Assembly: GCA_038230415.1 (NCBI GenBank)
Contig: JBBRNH010000060.1
Span: 1 to 35,116 of the forward strand
Length of the DNA stretch: 35,116 nt
Direction of reading: 5' to 3'
From: JBBRNH01 sp038230415
Lineage (GTDB): Bacteria > Bacteroidota > Bacteroidia > Cytophagales > Spirosomataceae
Below are positions 24,620 through 33,032 of this stretch, one piece after another. The notes below the pieces were generated by a model. That model saw nothing but the letters and a program-made list of their open reading frames with translations, had not been told where the DNA came from and ran no database searches. The translations under genes were made by a program, and so were the position numbers. Each line of letters starts with the position of its first letter. Within the stretch, counting starts at the first letter, position 1.

Positions 24620-24730
24620 GTTTGTTGAGAGTATAAAGTGGAAAAAAATTAACGCTGCGCGGACTCGATAACCATGCGCCGGGCCATGTTGTAAACGGGA
24701 ACGTATCATAGTTGTTTAATCTGTTTTGAA

Positions 24731-24762
24731 ATCGTCCGGCGGCATCATGGCTACCGGACGAT
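24731..24762 (-). terminator. Hairpin downstream of the serpin gene, possible terminator
   Basis: A perfect 9-base inverted repeat, ATCGTCCGG (24731-24739) and CCGGACGAT (24754-24762), with a 14-base loop. Read on the minus strand it lies 109 bases beyond the serpin stop codon and is followed by TTTCAAAACAG, a weak T-tract, so termination is possible but not certain. Apart from it and the two small genes, 24620-24870 holds no coding region I can support. Confidence 0.4.
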
Positions 24763-24870
24763 GTTAGTCATACACAAAAAGTCAGCAATCGTTCACTATC
24801 AAGGACTTACAAATTATTTCGACGTGAAAAATCCTACAAAGCCGGTAGATAAATATCTCCGAATCAGTGA

Positions 24871-26109
24871 TTACGCACCCGTGTTCGGGTCAGTGATTTT
24901 ACCCATAAACAGAACTGCGCCGGTGGTTTTCTCATAGATCACCACCACAAACGGGCGGTTGCAAAGAATGGGCGTTGGTCCCAAAGACGTAATGCTGACA
25001 CCAATGCTCGTGACCGCAGCGGCCTCGGTGCCGGTTTCGTCAACGGCTACAAACGTATTCTGCTTCACAAAATCAACCTTCAGCGGGTTCGTGCGGCTGA
25101 TTTTGGTCAGGTTGGCCCCCGTGCCAAACGCCGACCCCATGCCCATCTGAGTCAGCACATCGTTCAACCCAATTTCGTAGTTGAATGAGAAACGGGGAAA
25201 CCCAAAATCAGTTTTGGCTTCGGTCATATCCTGCTGTAACTGACTCCACTCGGTAGGAGTAATGGTGTTTATAAGTGCGTCGGCGGTGCTGTTTTCGGCG
25301 GGCAGCAACACCGTCATGGCGAAGTTCCCGGCAGCGTATGGCAGGTCAAAGGCCGAATATGAAGGCCGGAACGCCCGGCGCATCGGCGCATCGAGCCGCA
25401 TCATTTTTACCGATTTTTTCTGCCCATCGGCCAGCGTAAATGGTGCATCAACAGTCTTTACTGCATCGAAGCGGGTTTTCCAGTTGCCCTTAAAATAGAG
25501 CGCGTTGAGCAAAAACAGCACGTGTTCGGGTTTTATCTCCTGAATTACGGTTTTGATTTTGCCGTTAGTCTGCTCGCTCGCCCACTGATTGATCTGGTTT
25601 TTGGCCGACGGATCAGCGAAATTCAGCCCGGTGGCAGTGGCCGAGAAATTATCACGCAACACGGTGAGGTATGCCGGTTCGATGGCAAAACCAGTCCGAT
25701 ACCAGACCGAATTAGCAATTTTCAGCGTCACCTTCGGGTCGAGCGCGGGCAGCCCCGCCAGAAGACTCTTGTACGTTTCGTTGGCTTCGGTCAGGGTCTG
25801 TGCGTCGAGTTTCAGCGTTTTCTGAATAGCAGCCGCCGTTTGACCATCGGCCCCGTTGAGCAACATTCCCAGCGCAATGTGTAGACTTAGGGGCGAGACA
25901 AACACGTTTTTGTTGCCCTCGGCGGTATTTATTCGTCGGAACGCATCGAAGGCAAAGTCGGTGGTTTGCCGGGCAAACGCAGCCGACACCCGCAGGTCGC
26001 CCGGCGTACCAACCCCCGGATTAACCGCCGAAGCCGTGTCTGTTACCGACTGACAGCCGGGCAGCAACGCCAGGGCAGCGAGCAATATGAAATTATGAGA
26101 CCAGTTCAT
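24871..26109 (-). CDS. Serpin family protease inhibitor, lipoprotein
   Basis: 412 residues from the ATG at 26109, which gives a lipobox (LALLPGC, Cys19). The in-frame ATG at 26184 only adds residues before the signal peptide. The serpin fold is complete: NVFVSPLSLHIALGMLLNGADGQT, LKIANSVWYR, VLFLLNALYFKGNWKTRFD, SVKMMRLDAPMR, FAMTVLLPAENS, FPRFSFNYEIGLNDVLTQMGMGSAF and the shutter end NRPFVVVIYEKTTGAVLFMGKITDP. The reactive-centre hinge is VDETGTEAAAVTS, which fits the inhibitory consensus (small residues from P15 to P9). Counting from there the scissile bond falls near a Thr-Ser pair. It should sit on the outer membrane and inhibit a serine or cysteine protease, either a host or competitor protease or one of its own. 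Confidence 0.95.
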   Translation of the reverse strand: MNWSHNFILLAALALLPGCQSVTDTASAVNPGVGTPGDLRVSAAFARQTTDFAFDAFRRINTAEGNKNVFVSPLSLHIALGMLLNGADGQTAAAIQKTLKLDAQTLTEANETYKSLLAGLPALDPKVTLKIANSVWYRTGFAIEPAYLTVLRDNFSATATGLNFADPSAKNQINQWASEQTNGKIKTVIQEIKPEHVLFLLNALYFKGNWKTRFDAVKTVDAPFTLADGQKKSVKMMRLDAPMRRAFRPSYSAFDLPYAAGNFAMTVLLPAENSTADALINTITPTEWSQLQQDMTEAKTDFGFPRFSFNYEIGLNDVLTQMGMGSAFGTGANLTKISRTNPLKVDFVKQNTFVAVDETGTEAAAVTSIGVSITSLGPTPILCNRPFVVVIYEKTTGAVLFMGKITDPNTGA

Positions 26110-26149
26110 CTTGTTTTGTTGTTTATCTGTATTCGCTTGCACTCTTTGT

Positions 26150-26617
26150 TCACTTGCAATCCTTGAATTTCTCCCGCTCGTCACGGAGGAGCGTTACTAA
26201 TTTCCCGAAGCCGGGAATGGTTTTGCCATATTCGAACGTAACGCGGTGTTTTTTGCCGCCCTCCTCAATCTCTATAATCTCGGCCCCGCCGTCGGCGCAA
26301 TCGGGGCAACCGATAATTTCGGGTTCCTGGCTGAACCCGGCATTGGTCAACGTTGCTTTCAGCGCGGCCCACGTGGTTGCCGACACGGTTCCGGTGCAGG
26401 TTTTGGTGGGGTATTTTGTCTGATCGCGGCTGCTGTTGATAAAAATGGCCTTTTCCGCTGTCAGTTCGAGGGTTTTGCTGCAATAACCGTTACAGTAGCC
26501 GAACGATGTGCCGCTGCGGATTATCAGATCATCGGCACCCGAACCGGGCGTTATTGGCGTTACGGTGGTGCAGTTTAGCATCAGCCAGGCCAGCAGTATA
26601 ATCAGGTTTGGTTTCAT
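26150..26617 (-). CDS. Cys-rich putative lipoprotein of unknown function
   Basis: 155 residues. An N-terminal hydrophobic run with a lipobox-like LMLNC (Cys16; Asn at -1 is unusual) suggests lipid anchoring. The mature part has paired cysteines: YCNGYC (near 40-46), CTG, CPDC and a C-terminal DCK, so it probably has disulfides or binds a metal. The second half, GGAEIIEIEEGGKKHRVTFEYGKTIPGFGKLVTLL, has a strand-turn-strand pattern. Domain not recognised. It ends 40 bases before the serpin start and begins 6 bases after the barrel protein stop, so it is probably read with the ECF sigma operon. Confidence 0.7.
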   Translation of the reverse strand: MKPNLIILLAWLMLNCTTVTPITPGSGADDLIIRSGTSFGYCNGYCSKTLELTAEKAIFINSSRDQTKYPTKTCTGTVSATTWAALKATLTNAGFSQEPEIIGCPDCADGGAEIIEIEEGGKKHRVTFEYGKTIPGFGKLVTLLRDEREKFKDCK

Positions 26618-26623
26618 GGTCTG

Positions 26624-28144
26624 TTAAAAATGATAGTCTAAACTGCCAGTAATGCTCACGTTTTGCGGCTGCACCGAGAGCAACGCGCCGGGTTTGGTAA
26701 TTGACGACAAACTGTACTGATACAGCCCCGCCATCGAAACCGACCACCGGCCCGAAGCCCGATACCGCAAGCGTAACCCGCCCAGACCCGCTACTGACAC
26801 GGGCCGGTACACGGCATCGGCAACGCGAATGACCGGGCCATTTTCGACTTCGTTTTTCACAAACAGATTGGCAATAAGCCCGCCTAATGCGGCTATACCA
26901 AGCCGCTTGCGGGGCCGAAACTGGTAACCAAGTTGCGCCGTTGCCTGCCCAAACTGATAGGTACTGCGCTGTTCGCTGGTCTGGCTCCCCCGACTGTCGG
27001 CCAATACCGAACCGGGGTAGTTATTCCGAACAACGCCAACCGATTGAGACGATTGCGGCACCCCCCGCAAGGCATCCGTATAAAGCGTTGTTGACGAAGA
27101 CGAGAAATTGGCCGCTGTAAATGCCGACACTACCTGCCCCGGACTCACCACCACCGACTGCGCTTGCTGAAAACCCGCCCCACCCTCAATAAACCACCGG
27201 TTTGACAGATGAAACCCCGCCACCGCCAACACGCTCACGGCGGTTCCGGCCCGGCTCTCTACTGACTGGTCAGGAACCGACACGCTGCCCTTGACCGCGC
27301 TCGACACAGCCGATGCGGGCTGAGAACGCAACGCCACCGACGGCTGGAACGCGGCCTGCCCGGTACTAACCGACAGCCACCGGCCACGTGGTTTTACCGA
27401 TGCTGTTGGTTGCTGAGGTTCTGTGGCTATGGCTGGTTCATGAGCCGCAACCTGAACAATAGTCGTTAAAATAGGCGATGGCAACAGGGCAATCTGCAAC
27501 GGCTGATGAAGCATCGGGGTTGGTACGATGATTTCGGGCGACTTTGTCAGGGCGATTTCAGCCGATTTGAGTGTTGGTAAAACAGGTGCGGTAATCACCC
27601 TGCCGGCACTCTTGTCGGTGACTTCCGGCAGGGTCTTGTTGTTTACTCCGTTTTTACTTATCCTGGCTTTATCGGCTATACGTGACTGTGCTGATGGCTG
27701 GTTTGCCGTAGGGCTATTACCCGCAAGAATCCGTTGCCGATTTGGTTTATCGGGACGATCAAAATCATCAGGCTTACTTTCTTTAAGTATAGTTGTCTCC
27801 AAACCAACTTTATCAACATTTTGGCCCGATTTTTGATAGTTATCAACACGATTTGTGGATAACTCGCTTACTTTGTGGAGTTTGGGTCTGCTTTCGGCGA
27901 CAACGGCTTTCTTTTCAGCGGGTTGCACAACCAATAACCCGCCCGTTAGCAACACAATAGCCGCAGCCGCCACGCGCTGGAACACGGACCGTTGCCAGAA
28001 CGGAATCACTGGAATAAGGGCATCCGTCTCGTCGTCGAGTTCGCGTTCGATAGCTTCCCAAACGCGGGGCGGGGGCGTATCGGCAGCCTCGCTGAAGAGC
28101 CGCTGCCAGTCGGGGTCGGCGTTATGGGGATCAAACAGGCTCAT
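26624..28144 (-). CDS. Anti-sigma-like membrane protein fused to an outer-membrane beta-barrel
   Basis: 506 residues. The N-terminal 50 residues are cytoplasmic (DPDWQRLFSEAADTPPPRVWEAIE), the P-P-x-x-V/L-W-x-x-I-E motif common near Bacteroidota anti-sigma/FecR-type proteins. A single membrane helix follows (about 56-73, VAAAAIVLLTGGLLVV), then a 190-residue linker rich in P, S, T, K and Q, long enough to cross the periplasm. From about 270 the sequence alternates hydrophobic and polar residues as in an outer-membrane barrel (WFIEGGAGFQQAQ, YQFGQATAQLGYQFRP, VAGLGGLRLRYRASGRWSVSMAGLYQYSL) and ends in F (SLDYHF), the usual barrel signal. The gene overlaps the sigma gene by 14 bases. The anti-sigma role is inferred from location and N-terminus. 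Confidence 0.8.
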   Translation of the reverse strand: MSLFDPHNADPDWQRLFSEAADTPPPRVWEAIERELDDETDALIPVIPFWQRSVFQRVAAAAIVLLTGGLLVVQPAEKKAVVAESRPKLHKVSELSTNRVDNYQKSGQNVDKVGLETTILKESKPDDFDRPDKPNRQRILAGNSPTANQPSAQSRIADKARISKNGVNNKTLPEVTDKSAGRVITAPVLPTLKSAEIALTKSPEIIVPTPMLHQPLQIALLPSPILTTIVQVAAHEPAIATEPQQPTASVKPRGRWLSVSTGQAAFQPSVALRSQPASAVSSAVKGSVSVPDQSVESRAGTAVSVLAVAGFHLSNRWFIEGGAGFQQAQSVVVSPGQVVSAFTAANFSSSSTTLYTDALRGVPQSSQSVGVVRNNYPGSVLADSRGSQTSEQRSTYQFGQATAQLGYQFRPRKRLGIAALGGLIANLFVKNEVENGPVIRVADAVYRPVSVAGLGGLRLRYRASGRWSVSMAGLYQYSLSSITKPGALLSVQPQNVSITGSLDYHF

Positions 28145-28703
28145 TGGTTCTTCCTACTTCGTTCATTAGTTTTTGTTGTAATAACATCCGTGCCCGCGCA
28201 TACTGCGATTTCGATGTTCCTTCGGCCACGCCCAGCATCCCGGCAATTTCTACGTGCGTATGCCCTTCAATGGCGTACAGGTTAAAAATTGTCCGGCAAC
28301 CGGCGGGTAATTCCTGAATCAGGCCCAGCAAAAACTGGTAATTCAGGGCGGGTAATGTGTCTTCGGCCTGCGCCAGACACCCCGTTTGTGCTGCGTCGTC
28401 AACGTCGGTACTATTGGCCCAGGGTTTTTGCTGCTTAATATGCTTCAGGGCCGTGTTAATCACAATTCGTTTCAGCCAGCCTTCCAACGGCCCGTCAAAC
28501 CGAAACGTGTCAATGTATCGGTACGCCTTCACAAACGACTCCTGCAACACATCTTCGGCATCGGCGGCATCCCGGCAATAGCGTTTACAGACCACAAAGA
28601 GCCGCCCGGCAAACCGCTCATAGAGCTGTCGCTGCATAATCCGGTCTTGCCGGCGGCACCCGTCCACTAACCCGTAATCGTCCAGCATAATCAACGTTGA
28701 CAT
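28131..28703 (-). CDS. ECF-type RNA polymerase sigma factor
   Basis: 190 residues from the ATG at 28703; the frame also opens with a TTG at 28709 and a further ATG at 28688 is possible. Sigma-70 region 2 is clear: LYERFAGRLFVVCKRYCRDAADAEDVLQESFVKAYRYIDTFRFDGPLEGWLKRIVINTALKHIK. Region 4 is LPAGCRTIFNLYAIEGHTHVEIAGMLGVAEGTSKSQYARARMLLQ, a helix-turn-helix. It controls an unknown set of genes and is expected to be held by the product of the next gene, whose start it overlaps by 14 bases. An inverted repeat in front of the gene (28713-28742) could be an operator. Confidence 0.93.
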   Translation of the reverse strand: MSTLIMLDDYGLVDGCRRQDRIMQRQLYERFAGRLFVVCKRYCRDAADAEDVLQESFVKAYRYIDTFRFDGPLEGWLKRIVINTALKHIKQQKPWANSTDVDDAAQTGCLAQAEDTLPALNYQFLLGLIQELPAGCRTIFNLYAIEGHTHVEIAGMLGVAEGTSKSQYARARMLLQQKLMNEVGRTNEPV

Positions 28704-28712
28704 CCACAAGAC

Positions 28713-28742
28713 TCCCGTTCGGTGTAAACGGTTGGAACGGGA
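28713..28742. promoter_or_regulatory. Inverted repeat between the ECF sigma operon and the isomerase gene
   Basis: Perfect 8-base arms TCCCGTTC (28713-28720) and GAACGGGA (28735-28742) with a 14-base spacer, 9 bases from the sigma gene start and 80 before the divergent isomerase gene. On the plus strand it is followed by long T-tracts. It could be an operator for autoregulation or a transcript hairpin. Confidence 0.42.
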
Positions 28743-28822
28743 TGAAAATTTTTTTGATTTTTTTTGTCAGTAGTTTCCAGCCCAATCATAGTTCCCTAAG
28801 TATCAGACACAAACATGAATCC

Positions 28823-29683
28823 ATGAACCGACGAACTGCGCTAAAATCGGGCTTAATTTTAGCCGGAACCCCGTTTTTTAGGGAGGCAAATAGCTGGCTA
28901 CCCACGCAAAAACCAACCCGGTTCCGCATCGGAGCCTGCGATTGGTCAATTAATGCCACTGCCGACGTTGCCGTGTTTGACACCGCCAAACAAATTGGCT
29001 TAGATGGGGTGCAGGTTAGCCTGAACACGGCCAAAAATACCGATTTTCTGCAACGCCCAGACGTGCAGCAAACTTACTTAGAGGCCTCGAAACGCACCGG
29101 CGTTCAGATTGGCGGGCTGGCGTTGGGCATCCTGAACGAAATTCCGTATAAATCAGACCCCCGCGCTGAGGTGTGGGTTTCGGAGAGTATTGACGTGGCA
29201 AAAGCGGTGGGCGTGAAAACGGTGCTGCTGGCTTTTTTCTCGAAAAACGACCTGAAAGACGACGTTGCCGGTACAAAAACCGTGATCGAACGGCTGCGGA
29301 AGGTGGCCCCGAAAGCCGAGAAAGCGGGCGTGGTGCTGGGCATCGAATCGTGGCTGTCGGCACCGGAGCATCTGGCAATTATCGAAGCCGTTGGTTCGCC
29401 CGCCGTCAAGGTTTACTATGATGTTTGCAACGCAACGGTGCGGGGCTACGATATTTTCCGGGAAATGCGCGACCTCGGCACCAAATACATCTGCGAGGTT
29501 CACATTAAGGAAAACGGCTACCTGCTCGGCACCGGCAAAATTGACCTGAACCGGGTGCGCCAAACGCTCGACGAGATCGGCTATTCGGGCTGGCTCCACA
29601 TCGAAGGAGCCGTGCCAACCGGACAACCGATGCTGGCGAGTTATCAGGAAAACAACCGGGTTATACGGGCGGTTTTTGGGTGA
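28823..29683 (+). CDS. Sugar phosphate isomerase/epimerase-like TIM barrel, Tat-exported
   Basis: 286 residues from the ATG at 28823. Upstream in-frame codons (to TTG at 28697) are not credible because they would hide the signal. The N-terminus MNRRTALKSGLILAGTPFF is a twin-arginine signal (N-R-R-x-x-L-K), so export is by the Tat system, whose TatC is at 9408. The AP-endonuclease-2/xylose isomerase-like TIM barrel follows: FRIGACDWSI, LDGVQVSLN, VLGIESWL (metal-ligand Glu), VKVYYDVCNAT (Asp), YICEVHIKENG (His) and WLHIEGAVP (Glu), four plausible metal ligands. It probably acts on a sugar in the periplasm; the substrate is not clear. It lies before two small genes and a PVC-type cytochrome gene. 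Confidence 0.88.
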   Translation: MNRRTALKSGLILAGTPFFREANSWLPTQKPTRFRIGACDWSINATADVAVFDTAKQIGLDGVQVSLNTAKNTDFLQRPDVQQTYLEASKRTGVQIGGLALGILNEIPYKSDPRAEVWVSESIDVAKAVGVKTVLLAFFSKNDLKDDVAGTKTVIERLRKVAPKAEKAGVVLGIESWLSAPEHLAIIEAVGSPAVKVYYDVCNATVRGYDIFREMRDLGTKYICEVHIKENGYLLGTGKIDLNRVRQTLDEIGYSGWLHIEGAVPTGQPMLASYQENNRVIRAVFG

Positions 29684-29705
29684 AGACATTTACCCGGACA
29701 ACGGT

Positions 29706-29713
29706 TAGTTTTG
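29706..29713 (+). promoter_or_regulatory. Possible -7 promoter box for the small-gene pair
   Basis: TAGTTTTG matches TAnnTTTG and lies 14 bases before the ATG at 29728. A -33 TTG at the right spacing was not seen, so this is only a candidate. Confidence 0.35.
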
Positions 29714-29727
29714 GCAAAACCTAAACC

Positions 29728-29940
29728 ATGTCTGATACTGAACGGGATGACCTGTTAAGTCTGCACCGACTAACCGAAGATTATCTGCAACAAACGCAGA
29801 CGCAGATCGTAGATTATCCGGCTATTGCCAATGACGACGATTTTCAGTTTCTGATTCGAAAAGCCATTTATTTTCAGGAAATGATTGACAAAATGAATAG
29901 TGACCTAACCAAAGCTGACGATGAAGATTCAACTGAATAA
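29728..29940 (+). CDS. Small acidic protein of unknown function
   Basis: 70 residues, strongly acidic (SDTERDDLLSLH at the start, ADDEDSTE at the end) and likely helical, with no signal peptide, membrane helix or cysteine. It contains Q-T-Q-T-Q and Y-P-A-I-A-N-D-D-D-F-Q-F blocks. Its last 20 bases overlap the start of the next small gene, an arrangement of coupled genes. Not recognised. It could be a partner of the next product, for example as a small heteromeric complex; this is inference from overlap alone. Confidence 0.55.
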   Translation: MSDTERDDLLSLHRLTEDYLQQTQTQIVDYPAIANDDDFQFLIRKAIYFQEMIDKMNSDLTKADDEDSTE

Positions 29941-30163
29941 CCTGATTGACCAAGTTGAACAGGCCACTGACGCAGCCGAAAAACTGGCTCTTACCCGCGC
30001 TATTCATCAATTATATTACCGGGCTACCGAAACAGAACGGGCGGCTGTACGAATCAGGATGCAACCATTTTTAGCTGAGATTGAGCGCGAGATGCTGACA
30101 ACCGATTCAATGGCGCAGCACCTAAACGCCCTTATGAATACCCGCCCGGTACTTGTTTCCTAA
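29921..30163 (+). CDS. Small helical protein of unknown function
   Basis: 80 residues, mainly helical (NLIDQVEQATDAAEKLALTRAIHQLYYRATETERAAVRIRMQPFLAEIEREML). No signal peptide or membrane segment. The ATG lies inside the preceding small gene, in a different frame (20-base overlap). It ends 16 bases before the cytochrome gene start at 30180 and could be cotranscribed. Function not recognised. Confidence 0.55.
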   Translation: MKIQLNNLIDQVEQATDAAEKLALTRAIHQLYYRATETERAAVRIRMQPFLAEIEREMLTTDSMAQHLNALMNTRPVLVS

Positions 30164-30179
30164 CAGTTCTATCGTTCCA

Positions 30180-33032
30180 ATGAAACCAATTCTCTTCACC
30201 GCCCTCTTCGGCTGGCTGTTTGCCAACCCAATCGCCCCCACTACCGAGGGCGACACCAAACTGTATTTGCCCGACGACCTCGAAGCTACGCTCTGGGCAG
30301 AATCGCCGATGTTGTACAACCCGACCAACATGGACGTTGACGCGCGGGGGCGAATCTGGGTGACGGAAGCCGTTGATTACCGGGACTTTAACAACAAACC
30401 TGACTCGCACCTGCACCACCCCGAAGGCGAGCGCGTGATGATTCTGGAAGATACCGACCACGATGGTCGCGCCGATAAGTCGAACGTATTTGTGCAGGAT
30501 ACGGCCCTTGTTTCGCCCCTCGGCATTGCTGTTTTGGGCAATAAGGTCTATGTCTCGGCGGCCCCCAACCTAATTTGTTACACCGATGATAACGGCGACG
30601 ACAAGGCCGACCGCAAGGAGGTGTTCCTGACGGGCTTCGGCGGCAAAGACCACGACCATTCACTACACGCGCTCGTGGCCGGGCCAGATGGCAAGTATTA
30701 TTTCAACACAGGCAACGCCGGGCCGCACATCGTGACCGATAAAAGCGGCTGGACGCTCCGTTCGGGCAGCTTGTACGTCGGCGGAACGCCCTACAACACC
30801 ATCAATCACGGCAACATGACCAGCGACGACGGGCGCGTTTGGGTGGGTGGCCTGGCCCTCCGCATCAACGCCGACGGAACGGGGCTGCGCGTGATGGGTC
30901 ATAATTTCAGGAATAATTACGAAACCTGCTTGGATTCTTACGGCTCGATGTGGCAAAACGACAATGACGATCAGGTGGTAACCTGCCGCACGAGTTTTTT
31001 GATGGAAGGAGCCAACGCCGGGTATTTTAGCAGCGATGGCACCCGCTACTGGCAGGCCGACCAACGCCCCGGTCAGCCCATTGCCACCGCCCACTGGCAT
31101 CAGGAAGACCCCGGCGTAATGCCCTACGGCGACCTCACCGGGGCCGGCTCGCCAACCGGGATTGCGTTTTATGAAGGCGACGCGCTCGGCCCTAATTACC
31201 GGGGAATGTTGCTCAGTTGCGAAGCCGGGCGCAACGTAATTTATGGTTACAAACCAGCATTGCAGGGTGCGGGTTATCAACTCGACCGGCAGCATTTTAT
31301 CAGCACGTTTGCTACGGATGAGCCTGACTATAAGTGGAATAAGGCCGAAACGGACACCCGGAAATGGTTTCGCCCGTCAGACGTGGCCGTTGGCACCGAT
31401 GGCGCGTTGTACATCGCCGATTGGTATGACCCGATTGTTGGCGGCCACGCCATGCACGATAAAAAAGGCTACGGGCGCATCTACCGGGTTACGCCCAAAG
31501 GCAAAAATCCGAAGGCACCAAAATTAGATTTGAGCCGGACAAAAGGGCAAATCGAAGCCCTGTGCAACCCCGCCACCAACGTCAGAATGCTGGGCTTTGC
31601 AGCGTTGGCCGCGCAGGGCGAAAAAGCCATCGAACCCGTACAAAAACTCCTCACGCACCAAAACCCGTTTGTGCGGGCGCGGGCCGCGTGGCTGCTCACC
31701 AACCTCGGCCCGGAAGGGCGCAAACTGGCCCAAACCGTGCTGACCCACGCCGACCCCAATCTGCGGATAACGGCGTTGCGGGCCTTGCGGCAAAAAGCAC
31801 AAGACCCAATGGCGGTGATGGATTTGGTTCGACCACTCACCAATGACCCATCGTCGGCGGTGCGCCGGGAAGCGGCTATTGCGTTGCGTGATGTGCCGTA
31901 TCGTTTCTCAAAATCGGCCCTGCTGAAACTCATTGATGGCTACGACGGGCAGGATCGCTATTACCTCACGGCATTGGGCATTGGTGCTACCGATAAGCAG
32001 GACGCGCTTTTCGCTGATTTACAGGCCGTCATTCCGGCAGACCCTACCCTCTGGGAACCGCGCACGGCCAATATTATTTGGGAATTGCACCCGGCAGCGG
32101 CAACCGATTTATTCCGGCAACGGGCCGCGTCGCAGAGCCTGACCGCCGATGCCCGCGCCCAGGCTATGACCGGACTGGCGTTCATCAAAACTGCCGGAGC
32201 CGCCAACACCATGATTGCCCTGGCCCAACAATCAGGCGACACCGCAATGGCCCGAAACGCCCGCTATTGGGTTGATTTTCGGCGCGGCAACGACTGGGCA
32301 ACGCTGGTAAACTGGGACGAAGCCCTGCCCGAAAAACGCACCGCCAACGAAGCCAAAATCGCCGACCTGCGCCAGAAACTACTCGATGAATACGTTTCGG
32401 AAGCCGACAAAACCAAAGTTGCCCTTGACATGGCCCGCGACCCCGACGGTGGAAAAACCCTCGTGGGCCTTGCCGCTGACAAAAAACTGTCAGAAACGCT
32501 GAAAAAGGCCATCGGCACCGTGATTTTCGAGAACCCCGACCAAAGCGTTAGGACAATGGCGGGCGATTATTTTACAAAGGTTCAAGGAGATAAACCGTTG
32601 TCTGTCAGCCAGATTACTGCGCTTGCTGGCAATGGCGTAAACGGATTAGCGGTATTTAAGGCCAACTGCGCCAACTGCCACAAACACGGCACGATGGGTG
32701 CAGACATTGGTCCAAACCTGACCGCAATTCACCAGAAACTTGACCAGAATACGCTGCTTGATGCCATCATCAACCCCAGCGCGGGGCTGGCGTTCGGCTA
32801 CGAACCTTGGCTGATTACCACCAAAACGGGCCAGACGTACTACGGTTTTCTGTTGAGCGATGGCGCACAGTCGGTCATTCTGAAAGATGCTGCCGGGCAG
32901 AAACACACCATTCCGGCGGCCAAAATCGCGTCGCGGAAGCAATACAGCACCAGTCTCATGCCCGACCCCGTTTCTATGGGCATCAGCGAGCAGCAATTAG
33001 CCGACTTGACCGCGTATTTGTTGAAGCAGTAA
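30180..33032 (+). CDS. PVC-type membrane-bound dehydrogenase/heme-binding protein with CxxCH
   Basis: 950 residues from the ATG at 30180, which starts a signal peptide (KPILFTALFGWLFANP); an upstream TTG at 30153 is rejected. The first ~430 residues form an NHL-like six-bladed propeller of the TIGR02604 type (PTNMDVDARGRIWVTEAVDYR, ILEDTDHDGRADKSNVF, DHDHSLHALVAGPDGKYYFNTGNAG, PSDVAVGTDGALYIADWYDPIVGGH). HEAT-like helices follow (about 445-780; ATNVRMLGFAALAAQGEKAI, PFVRARAAWLLTNLG, PNLRITALRALRQKA, SSAVRREAAIALRDV). The C-terminus is the TIGR02603-type heme domain: FKANCANCHKHGTMGADIGPNLT with the CxxCH heme site at 830-834. Such proteins are typical of Planctomycetes and Bacteroidota and are taken to oxidise sugars; substrate unknown. 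Its stop abuts the convergent DUF423 gene. Confidence 0.93.
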   Translation: MKPILFTALFGWLFANPIAPTTEGDTKLYLPDDLEATLWAESPMLYNPTNMDVDARGRIWVTEAVDYRDFNNKPDSHLHHPEGERVMILEDTDHDGRADKSNVFVQDTALVSPLGIAVLGNKVYVSAAPNLICYTDDNGDDKADRKEVFLTGFGGKDHDHSLHALVAGPDGKYYFNTGNAGPHIVTDKSGWTLRSGSLYVGGTPYNTINHGNMTSDDGRVWVGGLALRINADGTGLRVMGHNFRNNYETCLDSYGSMWQNDNDDQVVTCRTSFLMEGANAGYFSSDGTRYWQADQRPGQPIATAHWHQEDPGVMPYGDLTGAGSPTGIAFYEGDALGPNYRGMLLSCEAGRNVIYGYKPALQGAGYQLDRQHFISTFATDEPDYKWNKAETDTRKWFRPSDVAVGTDGALYIADWYDPIVGGHAMHDKKGYGRIYRVTPKGKNPKAPKLDLSRTKGQIEALCNPATNVRMLGFAALAAQGEKAIEPVQKLLTHQNPFVRARAAWLLTNLGPEGRKLAQTVLTHADPNLRITALRALRQKAQDPMAVMDLVRPLTNDPSSAVRREAAIALRDVPYRFSKSALLKLIDGYDGQDRYYLTALGIGATDKQDALFADLQAVIPADPTLWEPRTANIIWELHPAAATDLFRQRAASQSLTADARAQAMTGLAFIKTAGAANTMIALAQQSGDTAMARNARYWVDFRRGNDWATLVNWDEALPEKRTANEAKIADLRQKLLDEYVSEADKTKVALDMARDPDGGKTLVGLAADKKLSETLKKAIGTVIFENPDQSVRTMAGDYFTKVQGDKPLSVSQITALAGNGVNGLAVFKANCANCHKHGTMGADIGPNLTAIHQKLDQNTLLDAIINPSAGLAFGYEPWLITTKTGQTYYGFLLSDGAQSVILKDAAGQKHTIPAAKIASRKQYSTSLMPDPVSMGISEQQLADLTAYLLKQ

